Below, one piece after another: positions 16,067-25,516 of a DNA stretch of 27,816 nucleotides. The DNA is taken from NCBI GenBank assembly GCA_964429355.1, contig CAYSCH010000084.1, forward strand, positions 1-27,816. Reading direction: 5' to 3'. Origin of the DNA: JAAYAY01 sp964429355. GTDB taxonomy: Bacteria > Planctomycetota > Planctomycetia > Pirellulales > Thermoguttaceae. The position numbers were made by a program, and so were the translations under genes. The notes below the pieces were generated by a model. The model worked only from the letters and a program-made list of their open reading frames with translations. It was not told where the DNA came from and searched no databases. Each line of letters starts with the position of its first letter. The first letter of the stretch is position 1.

Positions 16067-18190
16067 TCAGAACGGGATCACGGCACTGCCGCGGAATACC
16101 CAGTACAGGGCGGCCGTGGCCAGGATGATCAACGTTCCGAAAATCTTGGCTCCCTTCGAGGAATCGAGGTTCATGGTCGTGTTGGCCTTGAACTCGTACA
16201 GTTCCTTGCGTGGGGCGACCATCGTCGCGATCGACATGATGGCCAGGATGGCGAAGAACGTGACGGCCATCCGGTCGAGGAAGGCGAAGTTGGTCAGTTG
16301 CCTGGCCCACTCCATGCTGCCCAATCCCGGAATCTTGTCGAGCCACTTCAGCGCACCGTAGATAATCGGGTTGGCGACCAGGCCGATAATGCCGGCCAAA
16401 GTGGAGGCCTTGCGGACAAACAAGCCGAAGAGGAACACGGCGAGGATGCCCGGCGAGATAAACCCTTGGAATTCCTGGATGAAGCTGAATATGCCGCCGA
16501 ACATCGGATGCTCCAAATAGGGAGCGACGACGATCCCCAGAACCGCAAAGATAATCACGCAGACTCGGCCTACAAACACCAGGCCTGTCTCCGAGGTGGT
16601 CGGGACGAAATATCGCTTGTAGAGATCCATGGAGAAGATCGTTGACGCGGCATTGAGCATGGCGGCCAGCGAACTGAGCACGGCACCCATGATGGCGGCG
16701 ATCATGAAACCGTAGAGCCCGCCCGGCGGAACCAGCTTCTTGATCAACAGCGGGAAGGCCGCGTCCTCATCCACGCCGATCATCTGCTTGGATACGGCAA
16801 ACCGCTCGTTGGCTCCGGCGGCGGCAACCAGCGCGCCGTTCACTTCCAGATCGCTCGGAGCTTCGACATCGGCTCCCGGTTCCGCGTCTTCTGGGCCAAA
16901 GCCCATGAGCGCGAAGAAGTAGAGAACGCCCTGCGGACCGGGTGCCTCCACCTTGTAGGCAAGACCGTTGTCGGCTGCCACCTTCCTGTTGTACGCCACG
17001 ATTTTAGCCGCGACTTCCGGATACAAATCGGCGAATTCGCTCTCCAGGTTGAAAATCATTGGCCGGGCCTCCACCTCGGCGGCGTTTGCCGCCAACCGGC
17101 TCTTGGCCTTTTCAATTTCCCGAGCAGCGTCTTCACCAAGGCCCTCGAACAGACCGGTCGACTCGCCGGAAAGATGCTCGTAGAGCACGAGCGATGTGAC
17201 ATTTGTCTTCTCGCGTGCTTCCTTCTGCATGTCTTCCTTGAACAACGTCAAGGCCATGATACCGGGAAACACCACTATGAACGGGATCAGCAGCTTCATT
17301 CCGGCGGCAAAGACGATTCCCTTCTGGCCTTCCGCCAGGCTGCGGGACCCCAGGGTCCGCTGCATGATGTACTGATTGAGACCCCAATAGAAAAAGTTCG
17401 GAATCCAGAGCCCGATGATCAGCGCGGTCCAGGGGACCTTGGGGTCGTTGGCAGGACGGATCGTGCACAGCTTGTCGTCGTGAAGCGTGAGGAACTTCTG
17501 GAAGGCGCCCGCGTCTTGGATTTCGGCGGCGATTTCCGGCGTAGGAGCGATCTTCGCCGGATCGGCCGCATCGAGAGCGGCGAGGGCGAAGAAGAGCACC
17601 ATGGCGCCGCCGATGATTAGCGCCGAGCCTTGGAGCAGGTCGGCCCAGGCACACGCCTTCAAGCCGCCAAACATGACGTAGATCGCGGCGAGCGAGCCGA
17701 TGGCGATCGACGCAGTCTGGAGGTTGACAATCGGATGGTCTACGAGCACGTCGACCAGCTTGGCTCCCGAGTAGATCACCGCGGAGGTATTCACTCCGAT
17801 CAGCATCATCATCGTGAAGAGGGACATCACCAGCCGAGCATACTGGTTGTAGCGCTGTTCGAGGAACTCGGGGATCGTGTAGATCCCTGCCCGCAGGAAC
17901 TTGGGCAGGAAGAAGAACGCGACGAAAACCAACGTCACGGCCGCCAGCCACTCGTAGCCCGCGATGGCCAGACCTACTTCTCGGGCTGCGTCGCCCGACA
18001 TGCCCACGAATTGCTCCGTCGAGATGTTGGCTGCGATCAGCGAGAAGCCGATCAGCCACCAACTGAGCCCGCGCCCGGCCAGGAAGTAGGATTCACTGTC
18101 CTTCTCCTCCCGGCTCATCCACATGCCAATGGCAATAACCGAGATGATGAAGACAACGAAAACCGCTGTGTCGATAAGATACAGTCCCAT
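16067..18190 (-). CDS. Sodium/solute symporter (SSS family) with an extended hydrophilic loop
   Basis: A predicted Na+-coupled sugar symporter of the SGLT-like branch, 707 residues. Typical segments are ESYFLAGRGLSWWLIGFSL (33-51), the NISTEQFVGMSG region (55-66), NQYIMQRTLGSRSLAEGQK (272-290), and SSLAAMLNAASTIFSMDLY in the core after residue 505. Between PGIMALTLFKED and FPLLIKKLVPPGG there are about 160 hydrophilic residues (317-478), against roughly 30-40 in typical relatives. The ATG at 18190 lies 51 bases after the mutarotase stop, so both are probably in one operon; the ribosome-binding site is weak. It would bring in the monosaccharide prepared by the mutarotase. Sugar specificity is not readable. 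Confidence 0.92.
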   Translation of the reverse strand: MGLYLIDTAVFVVFIISVIAIGMWMSREEKDSESYFLAGRGLSWWLIGFSLIAANISTEQFVGMSGDAAREVGLAIAGYEWLAAVTLVFVAFFFLPKFLRAGIYTIPEFLEQRYNQYARLVMSLFTMMMLIGVNTSAVIYSGAKLVDVLVDHPIVNLQTASIAIGSLAAIYVMFGGLKACAWADLLQGSALIIGGAMVLFFALAALDAADPAKIAPTPEIAAEIQDAGAFQKFLTLHDDKLCTIRPANDPKVPWTALIIGLWIPNFFYWGLNQYIMQRTLGSRSLAEGQKGIVFAAGMKLLIPFIVVFPGIMALTLFKEDMQKEAREKTNVTSLVLYEHLSGESTGLFEGLGEDAAREIEKAKSRLAANAAEVEARPMIFNLESEFADLYPEVAAKIVAYNRKVAADNGLAYKVEAPGPQGVLYFFALMGFGPEDAEPGADVEAPSDLEVNGALVAAAGANERFAVSKQMIGVDEDAAFPLLIKKLVPPGGLYGFMIAAIMGAVLSSLAAMLNAASTIFSMDLYKRYFVPTTSETGLVFVGRVCVIIFAVLGIVVAPYLEHPMFGGIFSFIQEFQGFISPGILAVFLFGLFVRKASTLAGIIGLVANPIIYGALKWLDKIPGLGSMEWARQLTNFAFLDRMAVTFFAILAIMSIATMVAPRKELYEFKANTTMNLDSSKGAKIFGTLIILATAALYWVFRGSAVIPF

Positions 18191-18241
18191 ACTGCGTCTC
18201 TTTACACGTCCTGCATGTTCCTGAAGGCCAGGCCGACGGAC

Positions 18242-19390
<1,149 letters not shown>

Positions 19391-19401
19391 GGTCATTCTC
19401 C

Positions 19402-19464
19402 CACAGAGCGATGGATCGAGCGGGCCGATCGAGGTGCCAGACCCCAGGGGCGCGACGCTCTGTG
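19402..19464 (-). other. Long-range inverted repeat in the mutarotase mRNA leader
   Basis: CACAGAGCG (19402-19410) and CGCTCTGTG (19456-19464) are perfect 9-base arms around 45 bases that also contain CCCCAGGGG and GATCG/CGATC small dyads. In the minus-strand mRNA the 3' arm ends five bases before the GGGAG ribosome-binding site. A structured leader is possible. No known riboswitch was recognised. Confidence 0.4.
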
Positions 19465-19562
19465 TACGCGGGACCCCGTGAGATCCAGAAATTCTCAGAG
19501 CCGATTTCAAAACCGGCGGCGTCGGCGACAACTTATGCCATGGGACGCGCTGGTTACCGTTC

Positions 19563-19576
19563 TGAAACCGTTTCCA
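19563..19576. promoter_or_regulatory. LacI/GalR-family operator
   Basis: TGAAACCGTTTCCA matches the LacI-family consensus TGNAANCGNTTNCA at every fixed position. It lies directly downstream of the -10 candidate at 19585-19590, covering about +2 to +15, the classic position for repression of the mutarotase-symporter operon. No LacI gene is present in this window. Confidence 0.7.
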
Positions 19577-19584
19577 AGAGCTTG

Positions 19585-19610
19585 ATTCTAGTTCCGCGGG
19601 AAAGTAAACA
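19585..19610 (-). promoter_or_regulatory. Candidate promoter of the mutarotase/symporter cluster
   Basis: On the minus strand a TAGAAT box (19585-19590, five of six matches to TATAAT) is preceded, at about 15-16 bases, by the T-rich TTTGTTTAC stretch as a weak -35. The predicted start is near 19578, just before the LacI-type operator, giving a leader of about 190 bases. The remaining part of the 527-base gap up to 19917 holds a short direct repeat (19711-19738) and the promoter of the plus-strand gene, but no gene. Confidence 0.45.
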
Positions 19611-19710
19611 AAAGGGAATTATGGGGCAGTTTTTGCCGAAATCGGGTCAAAGGCGTCAGCCGCCGAGACAATGGGCATTCTCGCAGAGTTGCGGTGGTAT
19701 TGCCGGTTTG

Positions 19711-19738
19711 CCTGCTTTCGAAAACGGGCCTGCTTTCG
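19711..19738. repeat. Short direct repeat in the divergent gap
   Basis: CCTGCTTTCG occurs at 19711-19720 and again at 19729-19738, an 18-base period. It is too short to call functional; it could be a pair of half-sites or chance. Confidence 0.35.
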
Positions 19739-19833
19739 GCTGTTTGCCAGATTTTCAGTCAAGCGGGGAGGGCTGCCACCGGGCCTCGCCGACGTTCCAT
19801 TTTCTGTTCGGTACACTCGCGAGTCGGTGCCCG

Positions 19834-19861
19834 TTGTGGTCACGCGGCCCTGGCGTATACT
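19834..19861 (+). promoter_or_regulatory. Candidate promoter of the EEP-family gene
   Basis: TTGTGG (19834-19839) and TATACT (19856-19861) are 16 bases apart, about 55 bases before the ATG at 19918. The -10 box matches five of six consensus positions. Confidence 0.42.
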
Positions 19862-19917
19862 TCTGGGGAGACGTCTGGCACCGCCGCACGCGGCGCTGGC
19901 GCCTGGTCACGGCAGGA

Positions 19918-20688
19918 ATGACGGAATCTACGGCCCATCCCATGCGTTTCAGACTCCTTACCTACAATATCCACAAGTGTATCGGCGGAATGGATCGCAG
20001 GTACGATCCCGAGCGGGTGATCGAGCTCGTGCGCCACTACCAGCCGGACATCGTCATGCTCCAGGAAGTCGACGACGGAGTCCCCCGCTCCAGCCACCAC
20101 CGCCAGGTGGACCTGCTCGGCGACGCCTTGGATTACCGGTACCGGGCGTACCAGAAGAACGTCCTGCTGAAGACCGGAGCCTACGGCAACGCGATCCTCA
20201 GCCGCTTCCCCCTCTTCGACGTGAACCATGTCGACCTGACCGTACCCCTGAAAAAGCGCCGCCGCGCGCTGATCGCCCATTGCCGGTTCCAACACGACGG
20301 ACACACACGCCGGATGCTCCTGGTCAACGTGCACCTTGGGCTGGCCGGTCTCGAACGGTTCGTCCAGGCTCGCCGTCTCATGGCAACCGATGTCTTCCTC
20401 CACACCCATCATCACACCCCGGTGCTGATCGGAGGCGATTTCAACGATGTCTACGGCCTGCTGGGGCGGAGGGTGCTGGAACCTTTCGGCTTCCTGCCGG
20501 CGGTGCACAACCAGAAGACCTTCCCCGCAGCCCTGCCGCTCCGACCACTGGATCGCGTTTTCTACCGAGGCGACGTGAGCCACCACCACACGTTCGCCGC
20601 TCGATCGGAAGTCGCCAGGCAGGCATCCGACCACTTGCCCCTTGTGATCGACTTCGACCTGCGGCCCCCCTCGTCAGATCAGGGGTGA
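19918..20688 (+). CDS. Endonuclease/exonuclease/phosphatase (EEP) family protein, YbhP-like
   Basis: A metal-dependent phosphohydrolase of 256 residues. EEP superfamily landmarks are all present: Asn17 in TYNIHK, Glu50 in LQEVD, His139 in NVHLG, GGDFND (172-177) and the terminal SDHLP (237-241). No signal peptide is evident. Two starts are possible, 19918 (AGGA too close) and 19942 (MRFRLLTYN, no good ribosome-binding site); the longer one is listed. Its 3' end overlaps the convergent cardiolipin synthase gene by 15 bases. In E. coli the related ybhP lies next to clsB (ybhO), so the pairing points to a membrane phospholipid role. The specific substrate is unknown. Confidence 0.85.
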   Translation: MTESTAHPMRFRLLTYNIHKCIGGMDRRYDPERVIELVRHYQPDIVMLQEVDDGVPRSSHHRQVDLLGDALDYRYRAYQKNVLLKTGAYGNAILSRFPLFDVNHVDLTVPLKKRRRALIAHCRFQHDGHTRRMLLVNVHLGLAGLERFVQARRLMATDVFLHTHHHTPVLIGGDFNDVYGLLGRRVLEPFGFLPAVHNQKTFPAALPLRPLDRVFYRGDVSHHHTFAARSEVARQASDHLPLVIDFDLRPPSSDQG

Positions 20689-22131
20689 CAGCAGCCGGGC
20701 CGCATTGACCACCAACTGTTCGATCCGAGGACGTTTCCGCCAGGTTTCGAGGTCCATGAATTGGGAGTTTTCGATGTAACGCTCCTGCAGGCCGCGGAGC
20801 GTGCTGGTGAACGGCTGATCGTAGACCGCCAGCGTGATTTCGAAGTTCAGCCACAGACTGCGCGGGTCCAGATTGAGGGATCCGAAAAGGCTGAATTCCC
20901 CGTCGACCGTGATCGACTTGGTGTGGAGAAGTCCCCCCTCAAACATGGCGATTCTCACGCCGGCCTCGAGCAGATCGATCTTGTGGGCCTGGCTGGCGAA
21001 CCGGACCAGGAGCGAGTCGACCCTCGCCGGCACGATCAAGGTCACTTCGACCCCGCGGCAGGCGGCCGATACCAGCGCGGTCAGGAGCAATTCGTCTGGA
21101 ACGAAATAGGGGCTTGTGAGGACCAGTTCCCGCCGAGCGGCATAGATGGCCATCAGCAAGACCTGCTGGACAGCATGGCTTTCGATGATCGGGCCGGACG
21201 GTGCCACTTGAACGACTGCATCGCCGGCCCCGTCCAACGGCCGCACATCGCCGGTCTCGCGGAGTTGATCCAATCCCTCGCCCGTGTCAAGCTCCCAGTC
21301 TTCCAGAAAAGTGAGGGCCAATCCCTCGACGATCGGTCCGTGCACGCGGACCATGGCGTCGACCCATTGCCCGACTCCGGAATCCTGCTTGAAGTAGCGG
21401 GGATCGACCATGTTGAGGCTTCCCGTGTAGCCCACTTCACCGTCGATGATCACGATTTTGCGGTGCATACGAAGGTCGAGACGAACGAAGGCCGTACGGA
21501 ACAGTCCGACCGGCAAGGAAGCCCTCAGGTGGATCCCTTCCTGGCGCATCCGGTGTGCCGTTTCGCTGCGGAGGAAGGGGCGGCTGCCGACCGCGTCGAG
21601 GAGAATGCGGCAGATCACCCCGCGCCGGGCCGCACGAATCAGCGCCTCGACCACCTCGTTGGCCAGGCCGCCGCTCGCCCAGATGTAGAACACCATATGA
21701 CAGGTCCGCTGCGCCCGGTCAATGTCTCCGATGATTCGATGGAAGACTTCGTCTGTCTCGGGGATCAACTCGATACGGTTGCCCGCCATGGCCGGCATGC
21801 GGACGGTCGCCTCCGTGAGGCGAGCGAGCGGTTCGCACTCCGGCCCCAACCGGGACCAATCCACCGCCGTTCGGTGTTCGAAACCGGCCAGCCACTCCAT
21901 GTACGGGCCGTGAACGAGAGCGGCTTGTTTGACGCGACGGTTTCCCAATCGCGTTTCGCCAAATGTCAGGTAGATCGCCGCGCCGCCGAAGGGAAAGATG
22001 AGGATAATCGTCAGCCAGGCCAGGGAAACTCCGACCGGACGGCGGCGCATGATCACCCGCAGCGAGAGTCCGATACGGATCAGAAGATCGGCCACAAACA
22101 GGCCAATCGTCGCTATACTAGCCCACTCCAT
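20674..22131 (-). CDS. cls: Cardiolipin synthase / phospholipase D family protein
   Basis: Expected to make cardiolipin from phosphatidyl donors at the inner membrane. The 485-residue length fits the family. Two N-terminal membrane segments (about 5-24 and 36-56) with the PLDc_N pattern are followed by two complete HKD motifs: HRKIVIID (223-230, with GSLN after) and HTKSITVD (403-410, with GSLN after). The ATG at 22131 is chosen because the membrane segments begin there and a promoter candidate (22201-22228) lies downstream of the longer in-frame start at 22338. The gene ends inside the last codons of the convergent EEP gene. Another phosphatidyl-transferase specificity cannot be excluded. 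Confidence 0.9.
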   Translation of the reverse strand: MEWASIATIGLFVADLLIRIGLSLRVIMRRRPVGVSLAWLTIILIFPFGGAAIYLTFGETRLGNRRVKQAALVHGPYMEWLAGFEHRTAVDWSRLGPECEPLARLTEATVRMPAMAGNRIELIPETDEVFHRIIGDIDRAQRTCHMVFYIWASGGLANEVVEALIRAARRGVICRILLDAVGSRPFLRSETAHRMRQEGIHLRASLPVGLFRTAFVRLDLRMHRKIVIIDGEVGYTGSLNMVDPRYFKQDSGVGQWVDAMVRVHGPIVEGLALTFLEDWELDTGEGLDQLRETGDVRPLDGAGDAVVQVAPSGPIIESHAVQQVLLMAIYAARRELVLTSPYFVPDELLLTALVSAACRGVEVTLIVPARVDSLLVRFASQAHKIDLLEAGVRIAMFEGGLLHTKSITVDGEFSLFGSLNLDPRSLWLNFEITLAVYDQPFTSTLRGLQERYIENSQFMDLETWRKRPRIEQLVVNAARLLSPLI

Positions 22132-22200
22132 GCTGGTTTTCGCCCTGCAAATGCCCGGAAGAGCCGGTCTCCGTCGCTTGTTTCGTCTCTGGTCGCCCGA

Positions 22201-22228
22201 ATTATCAACAACCGGTGGGAAAAGACAA
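22201..22228 (-). promoter_or_regulatory. Candidate promoter of the cardiolipin synthase gene
   Basis: On the minus strand TTGTCT (22223-22228) and GATAAT (22201-22206, five of six) are 16 bases apart. The start would be near 22194, about 60 bases before the ATG at 22131. Confidence 0.45.
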
Positions 22229-22290
22229 GCACCACCACCCCCTGACGGGCAGGAAGTCCCAGGAGACTCATGCCATCGCCTCGAAATCCT

Positions 22291-22319
22291 TTGAATTCGC
22301 CCGATCGTTGGGGTAAGCT
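22291..22319 (+). promoter_or_regulatory. Candidate promoter of the second DUF1080 gene
   Basis: TTGAAT (22291-22296) and TAAGCT (22314-22319) are exactly 17 bases apart, about 50 bases before the ATG at 22371. The -10 box is poor (three of six). Confidence 0.3.
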
Positions 22320-22370
22320 GAGGGACCTTGTTGAACACTCAATCCTCCCTGAGACTCGCGGAGATCGCCC

Positions 22371-23564
22371 ATGCACGCTGGTCGAACTGGTTTGTTGCTC
22401 TGCATTGTTGCCGGTTTCGCACTGATAGCGGCCTCTACGGCCGGGTCGCTGCAGGCCGCTGAACCCAACACGCTCACCCCAGAGGAACTGGCCGAAGGTT
22501 GGATTCTCCTCTTCGACGGTGAGACGACCTACGGCTGGCATCCAGGCGCAAAAGCCGACTGGAAGGTGGTCGACGGCGCCCTCGTGGCCACCGAGGGGGA
22601 AGACGGGTTGCTCCACACGACCAGCCAGTTCGGCAATTACCAGCTCAAGGTCGATTTCCGTAGCGCCAAGGGAGCCAACAGCGGGGTGTTCCTGCGTACG
22701 CCCCCAGTTCCCACGGATGTGGCCACTCGATGCTACGAGCTCAACATCGCCGATGCGGGAACGAATCCCTTCCCGACCGGCAGTTTTGTTCAGCGCAAAC
22801 TGGCCGAAGGAGAAAATGACAGCGACCAGTGGCAGACCTTCGACGTGACAGCGGACGGCGGCCACTTCGTGGTGAAGCTCGATGGCCGAACCGTGCTCGA
22901 CTACACCGACCCCACGCCGCTCGGCCGGGGCTTCATCGGCCTGCAGTTCAAGGTGGGCAAGATCGAGTTCCGCAACGTGAAACTCAAGCCACTCGGCACC
23001 AAGAGTCTTTTCAACGGCAAGGACCTCAGCGGCTGGAAGACGTTTCCCGAATTGCCCAGCGTATTCAGCGTGACCAGCGAGGGCTGGCTCAACGTGAAGA
23101 ACGGCCGCGGCATGCTGGAGACGGAGGAGCAGTACGAAGACTTCACGCTTCAACTGGAGAGCTTTGTGAACGGCGAGAAGCTCAACGGGGGCGTGTTCTT
23201 CCGCAGTATTCCCGGGGAGACGATGAACGGCTACGAGTTGCAGATCCAGAACGGCTTCAAAAACAACGACCGCGCCCAACCCGAAGACTGCGGGACAGGC
23301 GGGTTCTTCCGCCGGCAGGACGCCAGGAAGGTCGTAGCCGACGACTTCACCTGGTTCCACATGACGCTCCACGCCGACGACAAGCACATGGCGGCCTGGG
23401 TTAACGGCTACCAGGTGAGCGACTGGACCGACACCCGCCAGCCCGACCCGAATCCCCGTAAAGGCCTGCGACTGGAAGCCGGCACCCTGCAGATTCAGGG
23501 CCATGATCCCACGACCGATCTGAGCTTCCGGAATCTGCGGATTGCTGAACTGCCCAAGCGGTAG
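22371..23564 (+). CDS. Secreted tandem DUF1080 (3-keto-disaccharide hydrolase family) protein
   Basis: The 397-residue protein has a signal peptide ending near AAEPN (residues 28-32) and two DUF1080 beta-sandwich domains. The first (WILLFDGETTYGW, then GANSGVFLR) and the second (SLFNGKDLSGW, then NGGVFFRS and MNGYELQIQNG) both keep the family marks; in the other tandem DUF1080 protein at 14447 only the first domain is well preserved. The ATG at 22371 has GGAG nine bases upstream. The sulfatase gene begins 80 bases after the stop and is probably co-transcribed, which suggests action on a sulfated glycan. Cleavage of 3-keto-glycosides is known for the family but not shown here. Confidence 0.92.
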   Translation: MHAGRTGLLLCIVAGFALIAASTAGSLQAAEPNTLTPEELAEGWILLFDGETTYGWHPGAKADWKVVDGALVATEGEDGLLHTTSQFGNYQLKVDFRSAKGANSGVFLRTPPVPTDVATRCYELNIADAGTNPFPTGSFVQRKLAEGENDSDQWQTFDVTADGGHFVVKLDGRTVLDYTDPTPLGRGFIGLQFKVGKIEFRNVKLKPLGTKSLFNGKDLSGWKTFPELPSVFSVTSEGWLNVKNGRGMLETEEQYEDFTLQLESFVNGEKLNGGVFFRSIPGETMNGYELQIQNGFKNNDRAQPEDCGTGGFFRRQDARKVVADDFTWFHMTLHADDKHMAAWVNGYQVSDWTDTRQPDPNPRKGLRLEAGTLQIQGHDPTTDLSFRNLRIAELPKR

Positions 23565-23644
23565 AAGATTTGCCGGACGGGTCGGCAACGTCTGCAACCT
23601 GTCGGGTGGGATCGGCTTCATCGCGTCTGAACAGGATGTAATCC

Positions 23645-25315
23645 ATGAGGCAACTCATAGGTTCGTGGTATCTCGTGCCTGCTTTGCTTCTGGGAATCTC
23701 AGGCGAAGCTTCGCCGGCAGCCGACATTCAGCGTCCAAACGTTCTCCTCATCCTTTTCGACGATCTCGGCTTCTCCGACCTCGGCTGCTATGGCGGTGAG
23801 ATTCCGACGCCCCACATCGACCGTCTGGCAGCAGGGGGAGTGCGGATGGCCCAGTTCTACAACTCGGCCCGATGTTGCCCGAGCCGCGCGTCGCTGATGA
23901 CCGGCCTTCATCCCCATCAGGCCGGCATCGGCTCTTTCGCTACCGAAAGCCCTGACCACGAGCGAGGCCCGGCCTATCTGGGCCACTTGAACGATCGCTG
24001 CGTAACGCTGGCGGAAGTGCTGCGGTCGGTCGGCTATCAGACCTACATGGTCGGCAAATGGCACATGGAACTGCCCGGACCGACACAGCGCGGCTTCGAC
24101 GAGTTCTATGGCTACACCCGCGGATACGCCCAGGATCAGTGGTCCCCCGATCGTTACCAGCGGTTGCCCGCAGGGCGCCAGCTCGAGGTGAAGCACGCAG
24201 ACGGCAAGTTCTACGCGACCGACGTTTTCACGGAGTACGCCCTGGAGTTCCTCAAGCAGGCCCGCCGGAAAGGGGCCCCGTGGTTCCTCTATCTGGCCCA
24301 TTCGTCCCCCCACTTCCCCCTGCAGGCGCCGGCCGAGAGTGTGGAACGGTTCGTCGAGACCTACCGCCGCGGTTGGGATGTACTCCGCCAGGAGCGGTTC
24401 CAACGCATGCAGAAAATCGGTCTGGCCACGGATTCGTGGCGGCTGACCGCCCGATCGCTTGTACCGGTCGATGATGACGCGATCGCCAACGGCTACGGCG
24501 GCCGGCCTAATCCGGCCTGGGCCGAACTCCCGGCCGATCGCCGCGAGGATCTCGCCCATCGGATGGCCATCTTCGCCGCCATGGTTCAGCATGTTGACGA
24601 GGGGGTGGGGCGAATCGTAGAGGATCTGGAGAACAGCGATGAGTTGGACAACACCCTGATCCTGCTGCTGAGCGACAACGGCGCCTGCTACGAATGGGGC
24701 CCGTTCGGATTCGACGGCGACTCGCGGAAGGGGATCACGCACCTGCATCAAGGCGAGGAACTGAAGGCGATGGGAGGGCCCGGCACGCACCACGCGTATG
24801 GCAGTGCCTGGGCTAACCTCTGCAACACCCCGTTTCAGCTCTACAAACACTTCACCCATGAAGGCGGGATCTGCTCGCCGATGATTGCTCATTGGCCCGC
24901 CGCGATCTCTCACCGCGAAGACTGGATCCGCGAGCCGGGGCATATCATGGACATCATGCCCACCCTCTGCGAAGCGACGGGTGCCCCCTATCCCTCCGAA
25001 CTGCAGGGCCGCACGATTCAGCCCGTCGAAGGAGTCAGCCTGCTACCTGCCCTGCGGGGAGAACCGCTTCTAGAACGGCCGTTGGCTTTTGAACACCAGG
25101 GGGCCCGCGGCTTGCGCAAAGGCCGTTGGAAGGTCGTCTGGTCCAAGCGGCTGCCCCATGAAGTCGAGTGGGAACTGTACGACATGGAAAACGATCGCTG
25201 CGAAACCGTGGACCTGTCCAAGAAGTATCCGGAGCGTACCAGCGCCTTGGCCGAGGAATGGATCGCATGGGCGAAACGCGTGAAGGTCTATCCTTTCTTC
25301 GCTCCCGAGAACTGA
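23645..25315 (+). CDS. Secreted arylsulfatase family protein
   Basis: A predicted formylglycine-dependent type I sulfatase of 556 residues with an N-terminal signal peptide (about 1-26). The activation motif is CCPSR (77-81), so Cys77 would be converted to formylglycine, followed by ASLMTG. Metal ligands fit LFDDLGFSD (Asp39, Asp40) and LLLSDNG; the active-site Lys is in VGKWHM. The C-terminal subdomain EWELYDMENDRCETVDLS is typical of the family. The ATG at 23645 follows AGGAT at eight bases. Its partner upstream is a tandem DUF1080 protein. The sulfated substrate is unknown; planctomycetes carry many such genes. No maturase gene is in this window. Confidence 0.95.
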   Translation: MRQLIGSWYLVPALLLGISGEASPAADIQRPNVLLILFDDLGFSDLGCYGGEIPTPHIDRLAAGGVRMAQFYNSARCCPSRASLMTGLHPHQAGIGSFATESPDHERGPAYLGHLNDRCVTLAEVLRSVGYQTYMVGKWHMELPGPTQRGFDEFYGYTRGYAQDQWSPDRYQRLPAGRQLEVKHADGKFYATDVFTEYALEFLKQARRKGAPWFLYLAHSSPHFPLQAPAESVERFVETYRRGWDVLRQERFQRMQKIGLATDSWRLTARSLVPVDDDAIANGYGGRPNPAWAELPADRREDLAHRMAIFAAMVQHVDEGVGRIVEDLENSDELDNTLILLLSDNGACYEWGPFGFDGDSRKGITHLHQGEELKAMGGPGTHHAYGSAWANLCNTPFQLYKHFTHEGGICSPMIAHWPAAISHREDWIREPGHIMDIMPTLCEATGAPYPSELQGRTIQPVEGVSLLPALRGEPLLERPLAFEHQGARGLRKGRWKVVWSKRLPHEVEWELYDMENDRCETVDLSKKYPERTSALAEEWIAWAKRVKVYPFFAPEN

Positions 25316-25476
25316 GTGTCGGGGAGCACACCTGCTCGGCCGTGGGCAACTACACCTCGCCCAGCCCACTACAGGGCAAGGTCGAAAATGTGAAGGTTGG
25401 TCCGCAGGCGAGCTGCATTCGTTGCCAACGATTCGAAAAAAGAGGATTGCGGTTAAGAGCAGGAGTGAGATTAAGA

Positions 25477-25505
25477 ACCGTTCACGGCCGGAGGCCGTGA
25501 ACGGT
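25477..25505. terminator. Strong hairpin between convergent genes
   Basis: ACCGTTCACGGCC (25477-25489) and GGCCGTGAACGGT (25493-25505) form a perfect 13-base-pair stem with a GGA loop. It sits 12 bases from the end of the minus-strand isomerase-like gene and about 160 bases past the sulfatase, so it could stop transcription from both sides. There is no U-tract on either strand. It may also be a dispersed repeat. Nothing else was recognised in 25316-25516. Confidence 0.65.
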
Positions 25506-25516
25506 GACAGAGGCAC

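Noticed and set aside
20761..22245. A 494-residue open frame on the plus strand opposite the cardiolipin synthase gene
   Set aside because: It lies wholly antisense to a gene with two intact HKD motifs and has no recognisable motifs; long antisense frames are expected at this GC content.
22132..22338. An N-terminal extension of the cardiolipin synthase
   Set aside because: The extension is Arg/Pro/Gly-rich with no family pattern and includes the promoter candidate; the normal family start is at 22131.
22113..23621. A 502-residue minus-strand frame opposite the second DUF1080 gene
   Set aside because: Antisense shadow that also overlaps the divergent promoter region; no domain pattern.
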